A DNA stretch of 53,823 nt, taken from NCBI GenBank assembly GCA_001508005.1, contig LGEZ01000015.1:1-53823 (forward strand). Reading direction: 5' to 3'. Shown piece by piece: positions 19,755 to 28,692 of the stretch (its first letter is position 1; each line of letters opens with the position of its first letter). Made by a program: the position numbers and the translations under genes. The DNA is from Clostridia bacterium 41_269 (GTDB lineage: Bacteria; Bacillota; DTU086). The notes beneath the pieces are model-generated. The model was not told the origin of the DNA and made no database searches. It was given only the letters and a program-made list of their open reading frames with translations.

Positions 19755-20801
19755 CTATTTTATATTATTAAAATAGTCACGTAGTACTACTGCAGTTTCT
19801 TTCGAATTCTCGTTTTTAATACAAAGTTCATATTTGCTGTCCGGTCCGCTGGGATAGCCATACAATGGGTCATAATATTTTTCCAGTAAATAGCAAATAA
19901 CTTCTTCATATTTTTCTTTTTCAACTAGATCAATCAACCACTGAACTTTACGGGAACCTAACCTATTTTTAAGTTTTAACAAGGCTTGTGAAAGCTCTTT
20001 TTTTCTGCTTTCCGATAAATCCGCAGCATAATCCTTTAAAATTCTGTTAATACGGCTCTCCATAGAAGCATAAATTAATATTTTTCTACCCCTCTGCATA
20101 CCTTTATAAACTGAACTAGGAACTATCAACCTTCCAATTCTTTTGCTTTCACACTCTACAAAATAAGGCTTATCCTCTTTGCCATTCATAATACTTTTAA
20201 ATATATATGACTCAAAACTTTTCTGACTTGGCTGAGTACCAAGTCCAATATCCCCAAACACTGAGCCCCTATTGTTAGCAGCCTTCTCTAAATCAATTAC
20301 ATTCTCTCCTAATTTTTTCAATTCCCTTAGAACTTCCGTTTTACCTACTCCTGTTAGTCCATAAAGAACTACAAATTTTAAGGGGAGCACCTCATATTGC
20401 TCAAAGAACTTATTAACATACCGCCTATAAGCTTTATATCCTCCCCTCAATTGATATACTTCTTCTCCCATAAGATCCACTAAAGTCACAACAGCATGAC
20501 TTCTCATTCCACCTCTCCAGCAGAAAACAACAGGTTTTAAACCACTTTGGCTAAAAGAGCTGATTTTATTCACTAAATCAAAGAGCCGACCTGAAACCAA
20601 TTTTAAACCTAAAACTTTGGCCTCATGGGGTCCCTTTTCCTTATATACTTTTCCTACCTGTTCCCTATCCATATCATCCAACAGGGGAATATTTATGGAT
20701 CCGGGAATTGTATCTGTTTTATATTCTTTAGGCGATCTTACATCTATAAATTTAAAACCTTTTTTAAATAGTACTTCTTCAAGATCAACAATTTTTTTCA
20801 T
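19755..20801 (-). CDS. mnmH: tRNA 2-selenouridine/geranyl-2-thiouridine synthase
   Basis: Replaces sulfur by selenium in 2-thiouridine at the wobble position of Lys, Glu and Gln tRNAs, via an S-geranyl intermediate. The rhodanese domain (residues about 5-125) holds the active-site Cys in VVFCWRGGMRSHAV; a P-loop domain follows with GLTGVGKTEVL. Length (348) is normal. It implies that the cell makes selenophosphate, though selD is not in this window. It lies between ftsK and rodZ. Confidence 0.93.
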   Translation of the reverse strand: MKKIVDLEEVLFKKGFKFIDVRSPKEYKTDTIPGSINIPLLDDMDREQVGKVYKEKGPHEAKVLGLKLVSGRLFDLVNKISSFSQSGLKPVVFCWRGGMRSHAVVTLVDLMGEEVYQLRGGYKAYRRYVNKFFEQYEVLPLKFVVLYGLTGVGKTEVLRELKKLGENVIDLEKAANNRGSVFGDIGLGTQPSQKSFESYIFKSIMNGKEDKPYFVECESKRIGRLIVPSSVYKGMQRGRKILIYASMESRINRILKDYAADLSESRKKELSQALLKLKNRLGSRKVQWLIDLVEKEKYEEVICYLLEKYYDPLYGYPSGPDSKYELCIKNENSKETAVVLRDYFNNIK

Positions 20802-20832
20802 AACTTTTACACACTCTCATAAAACTATATTT

Positions 20833-23058
20833 TTAATTATTTTGGCTGGAGAACAATTTTTGATATTGTTCTAAACTTATTAAAACGCTCCGAGGCTTAC
20901 TACCTTCAAAAGGACCTATATAACCCCTTTTTTCCATTATATCAATTAACCTAGCAGCCCTTGTATAACCAATACGCAGCCTCCTTTGCAAAAGTGATAT
21001 GGAAGCCTGTCCCTGTTCTATGCATAACTGTACAGCCTTTGTTAATAGTTCATCCTCTTCATTATCATATTCTTCTTCATTATCTTGCTTTTGTATATCA
21101 ATTAATTCCTTATCATAAGCAGGTGCAGCCTGACTTTTCAAAAAACGAACGAATGCTTCAATTTCTTCATCTGATATGTATGCTCCCTGTACCCTAATTG
21201 GTTTTACTGCACCCACTGGATAAAAAAGCATATCCCCTCTTCCCAGCAGCTTTTCTGCTCCTCCCATGTCCAGAATAGTCCTTGAATCTGTCTGTGATGA
21301 AACAGCAAAAGCTATCCGAGAAGGTATATTTGCTTTAATGAGACCGGTTATTACATCCACAGAAGGTCTTTGGGTAGCAACCACAAGGTGAATACCCGCT
21401 GCACGAGCCATCTGTGCCAATCGGCAAATACAATCCTCAACATCAGCAGGTGCAACCATCATTAAATCTGCAAGTTCATCAATTAAAACTACAAAATAGT
21501 GTAATATTTCTAATTCATTGCTTTTTGATGCTAATTCGTTATATCTATCTATATCCCTTACTCCATAAATTGCGAATTTTTCATATCTTCTTTCCATTTC
21601 TCTAACCATCCATCTCAAAGCAGCAGCTGCTTTTTTAGGTTCCGTTACAACAGGACATAACAAGTGGGGAACAGCATTATAATGAGTTAATTCTACCCTT
21701 TTGGGATCTATAATCAGCAATTTTAACATATCTGGTCTATTTCTAAATAAGAGACTTACTATCAAAGTATTCATGCAAACACTTTTCCCTGATCCTGTTG
21801 CTCCTGCTATAAGAAGGTGCGGCATATCCCTTAAATTAGCAACAACTGGATTACCTGAAATATCTTTACCCAGTGCAACTAAAAGGGATGATTTTGAACT
21901 GCTAAATTCTTTGCATTCTATAATTTCCCTAAAATATACCATTGATATTTGTTTATTGGGTACTTCAATACCTACAACAGATTTACCCGGTATAGGAGCC
22001 TCAATCCTTACATCTGGTGCAGCAAGGCTTAAAGCTATATCATCAGAAAGACTTACTATTTTGCTTACCTTTACCCCTCTTGCCGGCTGAAGTTCAAATC
22101 TGGTTATTACCGGTCCACAGGTTACCCTGGTAACCTTGGCTTTAACTCCAAAACTAGCCAGCGTCTGCTCAAGGAGTATTACTTTTTCCGCTAAATCCTT
22201 TTCATCAAAATTCTTTTTAGATTTTATTGGTTTCTTAAACAAATCAATGGGAGGAAGCATATACTCTTTGGATTTCCCAACAATATTATGATTAATAACA
22301 TTAATGGTAACGTCTTTATGATGTTCTTGTTCAGCTATTTCGCTAGAATTTTTTATATCCACCTCTGTACTATGTTCGTGTTCAATAATAATTGGAAGAT
22401 CTTTTTTAAATTTTTTATTTAACTTTTCTTCTGGAGCTTCCTCATCAACTTCCACCTCATAAAATAGGAAATTTTCAAACCATTTTTTCGCAGCTTTATA
22501 TATATTTAAAAAAATTTTTCCAATTTTCCATATTCCTTCTTTTAAATAGGTGCCCTTTATTAATATAAAGGAAACAATTACAAAAGTTGCCAATACAATA
22601 TAGCTACCCACTGGACCAAAAGAGATCCCAAGTATGTATGCTATTACCCCTCCTACTAAACCTCCTCCTCTACCTGAATAACCTGCCCTCAAAATATCTA
22701 GAAAGATCATGTTATATTGATTTATCAATGGAATATGCAGAACCGTTAAAAGAATAAGAAAAGCTATTATAATTCCCCATATTAGTCCTTTTATATTTTT
22801 TTTTGATTTGGGTTTGCTTTGAAAAATTTTAAAGCCCAAAAAACACAAGAAAACAGGAAAAGCATATTTCCCCAAGCCGAATAAACTTGTTAAAGTTTGA
22901 ACAATAAAAATACCAACAGCTCCAATAGCCTGATTGGAAAGCTTTTCACCGCCCCATTCATTTAACATCAGCCCCGTTAAACTAATCAATGATAGAGCTA
23001 TTAAAATTAAACCAAATAAATCATTTTTTATTTCCTTTTTTGTTTTATTTTTAGGCAC
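20833..23058 (-). CDS. ftsK: DNA translocase FtsK/SpoIIIE
   Basis: Hexameric septal DNA pump that moves chromosome DNA at division and, in sporulating relatives, into the forespore. It has 741 residues: four to five N-terminal membrane segments (residues about 15-185), a short linker, the alpha/beta motor domain with Walker A GATGSGKS and Walker B VVLIDELADLMM, and a C-terminal gamma winged helix (QLCIEQGQASISLLQRRLRI) that reads KOPS/SRS orienting sites. Position downstream of tepA-ylzJ equals that of B. subtilis spoIIIE. GTG at 23058 has GGGGTGAT upstream. Confidence 0.96.
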   Translation of the reverse strand: MPKNKTKKEIKNDLFGLILIALSLISLTGLMLNEWGGEKLSNQAIGAVGIFIVQTLTSLFGLGKYAFPVFLCFLGFKIFQSKPKSKKNIKGLIWGIIIAFLILLTVLHIPLINQYNMIFLDILRAGYSGRGGGLVGGVIAYILGISFGPVGSYIVLATFVIVSFILIKGTYLKEGIWKIGKIFLNIYKAAKKWFENFLFYEVEVDEEAPEEKLNKKFKKDLPIIIEHEHSTEVDIKNSSEIAEQEHHKDVTINVINHNIVGKSKEYMLPPIDLFKKPIKSKKNFDEKDLAEKVILLEQTLASFGVKAKVTRVTCGPVITRFELQPARGVKVSKIVSLSDDIALSLAAPDVRIEAPIPGKSVVGIEVPNKQISMVYFREIIECKEFSSSKSSLLVALGKDISGNPVVANLRDMPHLLIAGATGSGKSVCMNTLIVSLLFRNRPDMLKLLIIDPKRVELTHYNAVPHLLCPVVTEPKKAAAALRWMVREMERRYEKFAIYGVRDIDRYNELASKSNELEILHYFVVLIDELADLMMVAPADVEDCICRLAQMARAAGIHLVVATQRPSVDVITGLIKANIPSRIAFAVSSQTDSRTILDMGGAEKLLGRGDMLFYPVGAVKPIRVQGAYISDEEIEAFVRFLKSQAAPAYDKELIDIQKQDNEEEYDNEEDELLTKAVQLCIEQGQASISLLQRRLRIGYTRAARLIDIMEKRGYIGPFEGSKPRSVLISLEQYQKLFSSQNN

Positions 23059-23109
23059 CAGCTATCACCCCAGATGTAAAACAAAGGATCAGAACATTAA
23101 ATTAAAAAT

Positions 23110-23883
23110 TTAAGTAAAAATTAACAGAAGCAAACCAACTGTCCAACAGTATATTGAAAAGTAGCTAAGTTTTTTACTATGAAGTATTTTTAAAAGTATT
23201 TTTATAGCAAAATAACCCGAAATACCTGCAAATACTGCTCCCACAAGATACGAAGATAGATTTAAATTAGCTTCGTTTAATATAATTAAGTCCCTGCATT
23301 TTAGTATTGTTGCACCCAAAACAGCAGGAATAGAAAGAAGGAACGAATATTTAGCAGCACTGGAACGACTTAATCCTAGCATTAATCCAAGGGCAATGGT
23401 TATTCCTGAACGGGATATACCTGGAGTTATAGCTAAGCCCTGCCCTATTCCAATAACAACGGCATGCAGGTAATTAAAGTTATCCGAATTTGATTTAAAC
23501 TGGTTTTTCCTGGATAAATATTCTGCAATAAATAGCAATATTCCTGTAATAATTAACATAAAACCCACTATTTTAACTGTTGAAAACATTTTTTCAAACT
23601 GCTCTTCAAAAGATAAGCCAATAATTGCTGTTGGAATTGTCCCAGCAATAATTAGGTAATTATAATGCTGAAAAGGCTTTTTTAATAACTCAATAATATC
23701 ACGCCTGTAAATTGCAATTACTGCTAAAAGAGTGGCAAAATGGACCAAAACTTCAAAAGTAAGTTCGCTATTTTGAATACCCATCAGATACTGCATTATT
23801 ACCAAATGTCCTGAACTGCTAATGGGTAAAAACTCAGTTAAACCTTGAATAATTCCAAGAAAGGCAGCCTGAATATAATTCAA
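23110..23883 (-). CDS. uppP: Undecaprenyl-diphosphate phosphatase
   Basis: Polytopic membrane enzyme that recycles the C55 lipid carrier of wall synthesis and gives bacitracin resistance. The two active-site motifs are visible: GLTEFLPISSSGHL near the N-terminus and PGISRSGITIALGLMLG near residue 160. Hydrophobic helices cover most of the 257 residues. TTG at 23883, after GGGGAGGG, gives MNYIQAAFLGIIQG, the usual family start. Confidence 0.95.
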   Translation of the reverse strand: MNYIQAAFLGIIQGLTEFLPISSSGHLVIMQYLMGIQNSELTFEVLVHFATLLAVIAIYRRDIIELLKKPFQHYNYLIIAGTIPTAIIGLSFEEQFEKMFSTVKIVGFMLIITGILLFIAEYLSRKNQFKSNSDNFNYLHAVVIGIGQGLAITPGISRSGITIALGLMLGLSRSSAAKYSFLLSIPAVLGATILKCRDLIILNEANLNLSSYLVGAVFAGISGYFAIKILLKILHSKKLSYFSIYCWTVGLLLLIFT

Positions 23884-24013
23884 AAAAATACCCTCCCCCA
23901 ACTATTCTTTATCAAAATTACTATCTTAGGTAATTATAGCACACCATAACTTCATCTATATCTTATTAACAATTACAATTTTTGCATTACTATGAATCCA
24001 TGAATTTCAAAAA

Positions 24014-24040
24014 AATTACCAGACCTATGATGTCTGGTTT
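24014..24040 (-). terminator. Terminator overlapping end of ylzJ
   Basis: Minus-strand ACCAGAC-ATCATAG-GTCTGGT followed by AATTTTTTT. The first arm lies in the last codons of ylzJ. Confidence 0.75.
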
Positions 24041-24258
24041 TCAAATATTAAAGTATAATTCATTACTGTACCCGGTTTAAATTTATCATCAAGATAATCC
24101 TGTGGATTGCTGCTTATAAGTCTTACAACTTTTACCGTTCCATCTCCTTGATCCTCTACAACTAAAGATGCTTCTCCCATTTTTATTTCTTTAAAGTTTG
24201 GCTTAACCATATCATCAAATAATAACAACTCTGTAGGAATTAATGTATAAAATATCAT
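24025..24258 (-). CDS. ylzJ: YlzJ-like protein
   Basis: A 77-residue protein of the YlzJ family (function unknown), recognisable by [16 protein letters not shown] at its start and by position between tepA and spoIIIE/ftsK, as in B. subtilis. Its ATG overlaps the tepA stop by 4 nt (ATGA), so translation depends on reading through tepA. Because the 5' part of tepA is displaced by the mobile element, ylzJ may have lost its native promoter. Confidence 0.85.
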   Translation of the reverse strand: MIFYTLIPTELLLFDDMVKPNFKEIKMGEASLVVEDQGDGTVKVVRLISSNPQDYLDDKFKPGTVMNYTLIFENQTS

Positions 24259-24650
24259 CTTCCACCTTCTCCGTTGCTCTTTCTTTTTCTTAAATCAATC
24301 AACTCTTTTACCTTTTCTACAGCTTCTGAAAGCCCTCCCACTTCGTTTATCAATCCTACTTTAACAGCATCACGCCCTACCAAAACCGTTCCGATATCCC
24401 TAGCAAGTTCACCAGTTTTAAACATTAATTCCCTGAACTTCTCCTGGCTAATATTGGAATGATCAACAACAAACTTCACCACTCTATCCTGCATTTTATC
24501 AAGATACTCATACATTTGGGGCACACCTAGAACTAACCCTGTTAACCTAATGGGGTGTATGGTCATTGTTGCAGTCTCAGCTATAAACGAATAATCGGCT
24601 GAAACAGCTATAGGAACGCCGATTGTGCCCTTGTCGCTACGGATTTCTTC
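24255..24650 (-). pseudogene. tepA: TepA (ClpP-like translocation-enhancing peptidase), 3' part only
   Basis: Membrane-associated ClpP/SppA-type serine peptidase homologue involved in protein export and spore development in Bacillus. Only the C-terminal part remains: the frame reads [20 protein letters not shown] then [11 protein letters not shown], matching the TepA segment that normally follows a GG-x-HSIGVP motif, and continues to a normal end. Upstream of the Gly-Thr-Ile-Gly the frame is foreign and meets a stop at 24651-24653. Half the catalytic domain is therefore missing, and the gene is split by the element whose recombinase starts 16 nt away. The internal ATG at 24566 could yield a 103-residue fragment. 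The N-terminal half should be found at the other end of the element. Confidence 0.9.
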
Positions 24651-24665
24651 CTATTTATATATACT
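24617..24665 (-). other. Attachment-site junction (attL/attR) inside tepA
   Basis: The tepA-like reading frame stops resembling the family at about 24,620-24,635, and the serine recombinase stop codon is at 24,666. The hybrid site must lie in this short gap. Serine integrases exchange at a central dinucleotide, so no long direct repeat is expected. The exact core cannot be fixed without the other end. Confidence 0.6.
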
Positions 24666-26360
24666 TCACATTTCAACTGCGATTTTAAACCGCACTGCAT
24701 TTTCGCTGCCCGCTTCGCTGAGCTCCATGAGGTTTATGTTATAGACTATCTCCATTTTATCACGCCGGAGAACAATTCTGTCTATGATCTGCTTCAGCAT
24801 TTTCTTTTTGGTTTCCACGGGAGACTCTTTAAAAATTTCAAACCAGCGGGGGGCCAGCCTTGCAAACTGTTTTAAGCTGTCCCGCTCTACCTGCTTCTGC
24901 TGAAGTTCAGCCTTAAGCTCTGCTATCTGCTCCGTTATGACTTTCTCTTCTTCTTCCGCTCTTTTGATTTCCCTGGCCATCATTTCTTCAGAATAAATGC
25001 TTCCTTCCGGATCGGCAAAATACTGGTTCAAACGATCAACCCAGCTGTTTAAACGCCGCCGCACTTTTTTAAGCTCCCTTTCAAGCTGCGCAATCTGCCT
25101 GCTGATCTGGCTGCGGGCTGAAGCCTGCTTCATGTTTACATAGTGCTCTAAACTTCCCAGATCAACATTTTTTAAAAAACTTTCAAGTTCGCTCATAAAA
25201 ATGCCGTCAATCTTTTTCTGTGAGTAGCTTCCCTGACCCGAACAGAACGCCGAACCTTTCCTGGCATGAGTTGAACAGCGATAGACTGCCTTTTTGTATA
25301 CATACACCTTTCCGTTTGGCCTAACAGTTTTTGCGTTTCTGGTGCGGCTTGAGATAAACCCTTTCCCGCAGTAGCCGCACTTTAAAAAGCCCGTCAAAAG
25401 AGCTGTGCTGTCCATGGATCTTGCATCCGGTTTTGTGTTCTTTGAGCGCTTTTTCATTACTTCCATCAGCTTCTGCCATTCCTCAAGGGAAATAATTGTG
25501 TATTCTTTGATGGGCTTTGGATTTCCGTTTTCGTCCCGGGGGATAATTATCTCTGGATTGTTGATGTCATACCAGTTTTTAATCCTAACCCTTGATGTAG
25601 GTGTACTGCCCGGTTTCGTTCGGTTGTAGGCCGGCAGACCGGCTATGATAGGATTCTGCAGAACGGTTCTAACCCTTGCGTCCGTCCACAAACGATTTTC
25701 CCTGGTGCGGTAGCCATGCTCATTTAAGTAAACGGCAATCTTTTTACTGCCCCACTCTTCTTCAAGGTAAAGACGCTTCATGAGGAGAAGTATTTCCGCT
25801 TCTTTCTGATTGATCTCCAGTGGAAGCCCTTTTTTTGAATCCGGAAGTTTAAATCCATAAGGGGGCCTGCCGCCTGACCAGTGCCCCCGTTTTGCCATGT
25901 CCATCATGGAAGTTTTTACCCTGATGGAAGTGTTCTTGCTTTCGGTTTCAGCCTGCCAGCCTTCGATAAAGCGTAGAAGTTTGTCCATCTGATCATCGAC
26001 GTTTAGAGAGCGTCCGCCTGGAGCATCAGCAACCGCTATTACTTCTACCCCTGCATCGTAAAAAGACTTCAGGATCAGCGGATATTCAAAGGACTGCCTG
26101 CTGAGCCTGTCAGCCTTAAATATCAACAGAACGTCAAATTTTCCCTGCAGGGCATCCGATAAAACGTCCTGCAGGATGTCCCTTTTATCCGAAGATATTT
26201 TGAACGCGCTGACGCCGGGCTCTATGTATTCTTTAACCAGTTCCCAGCCTTTTTCAGCGGCAAAATTCCTGATTGTATGCTGCTGTGCGGGTATGCTGTC
26301 GTCTTCGCTTTTCAACTGTTTTTTCGTTGACACCCTGTATAAGGCAGCCGCTCTGGTCAA
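24666..26360 (-). CDS. Large serine recombinase (integrase)
   Basis: Site-specific recombinase of 564 residues that integrates and excises the element. The resolvase catalytic domain (about 1-150) has the nucleophile Ser11 in YRVSTKKQ and the LIFKADRLSRQ segment. A recombinase domain (about 165-280, GRPPYGFKLP) and a zinc ribbon follow (CGYCGKGF, then CSTHARKGSAFC). A coiled coil (about 405-495) ends the protein, as in phage and ICE serine integrases. The TTG start at 26360 has AAGAAGGGA 7 nt upstream. It lies directly inside the tepA junction, so it is the likely integrase of this element. Confidence 0.95.
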   Translation of the reverse strand: MTRAAALYRVSTKKQLKSEDDSIPAQQHTIRNFAAEKGWELVKEYIEPGVSAFKISSDKRDILQDVLSDALQGKFDVLLIFKADRLSRQSFEYPLILKSFYDAGVEVIAVADAPGGRSLNVDDQMDKLLRFIEGWQAETESKNTSIRVKTSMMDMAKRGHWSGGRPPYGFKLPDSKKGLPLEINQKEAEILLLMKRLYLEEEWGSKKIAVYLNEHGYRTRENRLWTDARVRTVLQNPIIAGLPAYNRTKPGSTPTSRVRIKNWYDINNPEIIIPRDENGNPKPIKEYTIISLEEWQKLMEVMKKRSKNTKPDARSMDSTALLTGFLKCGYCGKGFISSRTRNAKTVRPNGKVYVYKKAVYRCSTHARKGSAFCSGQGSYSQKKIDGIFMSELESFLKNVDLGSLEHYVNMKQASARSQISRQIAQLERELKKVRRRLNSWVDRLNQYFADPEGSIYSEEMMAREIKRAEEEEKVITEQIAELKAELQQKQVERDSLKQFARLAPRWFEIFKESPVETKKKMLKQIIDRIVLRRDKMEIVYNINLMELSEAGSENAVRFKIAVEM

Positions 26361-26366
26361 AGAGAA

Positions 26367-26528
26367 TCATCCCTTCTTTTCAACTTTTCCCAGAATCATT
26401 TCTGCAATGCATTTCTTAAACCTTTCAACATTTTCTGGATCGCTCCTTTTTGGGAATATGTTGCATATTTCCATTCCATTTCTTTTTGTAGTCAAATATA
26501 CGAATTCTTCATCTCTTTTGTTTTTCAA
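26367..26528 (-). CDS. Small protein (53 aa) coupled to the serine recombinase
   Basis: TTG start with a GGGGGTG motif 11 nt upstream. It encodes 53 residues, beginning MKNKRDEEFVYLTTKRNG and ending KVEKKG. It is in the same frame as the recombinase and ends in TGA only two codons before the recombinase TTG; its last codons form the recombinase ribosome-binding site. This spacing suggests translational coupling. Small charged proteins next to serine integrases can act as directionality factors or regulators, but nothing in this sequence proves that. I do not recognise the family. Confidence 0.55.
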   Translation of the reverse strand: MKNKRDEEFVYLTTKRNGMEICNIFPKRSDPENVERFKKCIAEMILGKVEKKG

Positions 26529-27065
26529 ATTTTACACCCCCGGTTTAGAGTGCCCAGAATATCCCAAAAAATGCAGGCTATCAAGACATCACCAAAGCCG
26601 AGACCCGGAATGTTGCAGGGTTCGCTTCTTGGCGGCAGCGAGGGTCCGAGAAAGGCTGCGGTAGTTCCTCTCAGAACCCCCGGCTTCATCAGCTGTGGGG
26701 AGGCTCAGACCAACGCTTTGAAAAAAGCATTTGGTCTGCAGTATGGCTAGACCGGTCCGAAAAGTCCCTATATCTGCGATTGAATATTGCTTGCCCATAA
26801 AAAAACAAAGCAGAATTTTGGATAATTTTGGATAAGGAATGATATTTGCCTCCCTGATATTTTTATGGTAATATATAACATGGAAGTTACTGCTAAAATT
26901 GGCATAATACTACAAATCTTTTTTCGCTCTCATTTGTCTTATATACTGACCTGCAATAAACCAATTTTTAGTAAGGGGGGTGGCGGAATTGGATGGGTAA
27001 CGTCTCTCCAAAGAACATGGTTTAAGTCTCTAAATTATAAACTATTATAGAAAAGGGGGAGAAAC
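26529..27065. other. Intergenic region with strong hairpin and tRNA-Leu-like fragment
   Basis: 537 bp with no convincing gene. The first 200 bp are G/C-rich and open on both strands, with no start signal. A strong hairpin at 26706-26738 pairs CAGACCAA with TTGGTCTG and continues inward. At 26976-26992 the string GGGGGTGGCGGAATTGG equals the 5' part of many tRNA-Leu genes, but the rest does not fold as a tRNA. The plus-strand secreted-protein promoter should lie here. Confidence 0.5.
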
Positions 27066-27572
27066 ATGAGGAAACAACGGATGTTAGCTTCGTTACTTGT
27101 TGCTCTCATTGTTGTATGTGCTTTCTCACCAGCTGCCCTTGCTACCATAAAGGGAGGCAATGACCAGTTCACTCATATTTGGGCATATGATGGGGCTCTT
27201 TGGCCATTGACAGTCACTAACTCTTCAAGTGAGGTGTTTACGAGTTATAGTTCAACAAAGAATCTTGTTTACGAACATTACAATGATGGACTAATTAAAA
27301 ATGGACGAATTTTCCCCTATGAGGTTGATATTATGAATTCAACCTATTTGTATAGTGGCAGTACCTTAGCCGGCTCTATGGGCAGTTGGTACAGCTACCC
27401 AGTAATTCATGACCCAGATGACATATGGTATCCCAGAAAACGTACATCCCCACAATTCATGATGTCTAAATCTATTACCGCCAAAACAAAGATTGTCTAT
27501 GGTTACTTTTTGTATGATGGGTATAATCAAATAGGTTTCGACGATGACACTTATAGCTTTAAATTATGGTAA
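27066..27572 (+). CDS. Exported protein of unknown function (168 aa)
   Basis: Plus-strand gene, opposite to nearly all others. ATG follows AAAGGGGGAG. A clear Sec signal peptide spans residues 1-26 (charged start, hydrophobic LLVALIVVCAF, cleavage near ALA-TI). The mature part is about 140 residues, rich in Tyr, Ser, Thr and Trp and free of cysteine. Many short polar and aromatic segments suggest a beta-rich secreted protein. I do not recognise a family. It is followed 22 nt later by the SurA/PrsA-like gene, so the pair is probably one operon. The second protein could be its export chaperone (inference). Confidence 0.75.
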   Translation: MRKQRMLASLLVALIVVCAFSPAALATIKGGNDQFTHIWAYDGALWPLTVTNSSSEVFTSYSSTKNLVYEHYNDGLIKNGRIFPYEVDIMNSTYLYSGSTLAGSMGSWYSYPVIHDPDDIWYPRKRTSPQFMMSKSITAKTKIVYGYFLYDGYNQIGFDDDTYSFKLW

Positions 27573-27594
27573 AATAAATAAAGGAGGTAGCAAA

Positions 27595-28326
27595 ATGAAG
27601 AGACGGGCGACAATTTCGTCACTGATTATACTGGCTATCACATTGCTTTTAGCGGTATCTGCTTATTCCGAAAACGACCCTTTCCGGACTTTAGGAAAAC
27701 AACAAGCTGAAGCTCTGCAAAAATATTCCGAAGATGATGTGGTTGCCCTAGCCAATGGCCAGCCCATTCTTCGTGCTGATTATGAATATCAACTTGCAGA
27801 AATGAAATATGCTAACGTAAAAGCAGATAAAATCTTAAAAGATGCAGCAGAATTCCCCCAAGCCCAAGAGAAAATTTTAAAGCATAAACAACTTGGTGAA
27901 AAATTTAGCCCTGAAGCCAAAGCATTAGCTAATGTTCTCTCACGTGAGCTAATGTACCAGGAAGCATTAAAGAAAGGGCTTAAGGTCTCAGAAGAAGAGA
28001 TAAAAGACTATATTGATTGGGCAAAAGAAAATATGAAGATGGTTAGATCGAAAGATGCCCAGTTCAATGAGTTTGTGAACACGATTGGGGAAGACAAATA
28101 TCTTGAGGAAATTCTCCCCAAAAAAGCAAAACAGTTACTGCTAATTAGTAAGCTGAAAAAACAAATAACCGAAGGGGTATCACCCGATAATATAAACTCA
28201 GAATGGCTTCTATACCAGGCATCTCTTATAAAAAAAGCAGACATTGAATTAATTGACCCGACCCTCACTTCTGCCACCGTCGAAGAAGCAGCAAAAAGCC
28301 TAGAAGCACTAGCCAATCTTAAGTAA
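27595..28326 (+). CDS. Exported SurA/PrsA N-terminal-like chaperone without PPIase domain
   Basis: 243 residues from the ATG at 27595, which has a perfect AAAGGAGG 8 nt upstream; an in-frame ATG at 27544 lies inside the previous gene and is less likely. Signal peptide about 1-24, ending SAYS. The mature region contains VVALANGQPILRADYEYQLA, the pattern that opens SurA/PrsA/PpiD-type chaperones (normally xVNGxxITxxE), then a helical segment with LSRELMYQEALKKGLKVSEE, also typical. The parvulin PPIase domain that usually follows is missing. There is no lipobox cysteine. It is cotranscribed with the upstream exported protein and has its own terminator. Confidence 0.75.
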   Translation: MKRRATISSLIILAITLLLAVSAYSENDPFRTLGKQQAEALQKYSEDDVVALANGQPILRADYEYQLAEMKYANVKADKILKDAAEFPQAQEKILKHKQLGEKFSPEAKALANVLSRELMYQEALKKGLKVSEEEIKDYIDWAKENMKMVRSKDAQFNEFVNTIGEDKYLEEILPKKAKQLLLISKLKKQITEGVSPDNINSEWLLYQASLIKKADIELIDPTLTSATVEEAAKSLEALANLK

Positions 28327-28407
28327 ACTTAGGACTTCTGCATTATTTAGAATGTAAAGGTTCTAGGATAAAGGTGTAAAAAGCCAATTAATCCAGTAAA
28401 TTCATCT

Positions 28408-28447
28408 GCCCTTGCGCTTCCCAATAAGAAGTGCAAGGGCATTTTAG
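28408..28447 (+). terminator. Terminator of the exported-protein pair
   Basis: GCCCTTGC-GCTTC hairpin with its complement GAAGTGCAAGGGC, followed by ATTTTAG. From here to the next hairpin (28448-28633) I see only A/T-rich sequence and no gene. Confidence 0.8.
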
Positions 28448-28633
28448 TTCCGGAACAACAATATTTTATCTTTGAAAGTTATTTGATTTCCAAAGATTTC
28501 AGGGTAGAATTTTTGGCATATTCTCTTTTTAAATGTATTACTACCAATAATAATTTTATTTCCGTCCCCACTAAATTACATTTATCATGTTATTTTCACC
28601 AGATTTATTTAATAATTTATGTGATGTTATAAT

Positions 28634-28671
28634 AAAACCGCTCCCATGCCTTACAGCATAGAAGCGGTTTT
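28634..28671 (-). terminator. Bidirectional terminator after HNH gene
   Basis: AAAACCGCT...AGCGGTTTT stem of about 16 bp with one or two G-T pairs. Both flanks are A/T-rich. Confidence 0.8.
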
Positions 28672-28692
28672 GTCGACAGTCTGACACAGGCC

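Noticed and set aside
26550-26798. Open frames on both strands of the G/C-rich stretch next to the recombinase, one with a faint TnpB-3'-end look
   Set aside because: No start signals, no domain, and both strands open because of base composition. Not enough for a gene or an IS remnant.
26970-27050. tRNA-Leu gene
   Set aside because: Only the first about 17 nt match; no acceptor stem partner, anticodon arm or T-loop can be formed.
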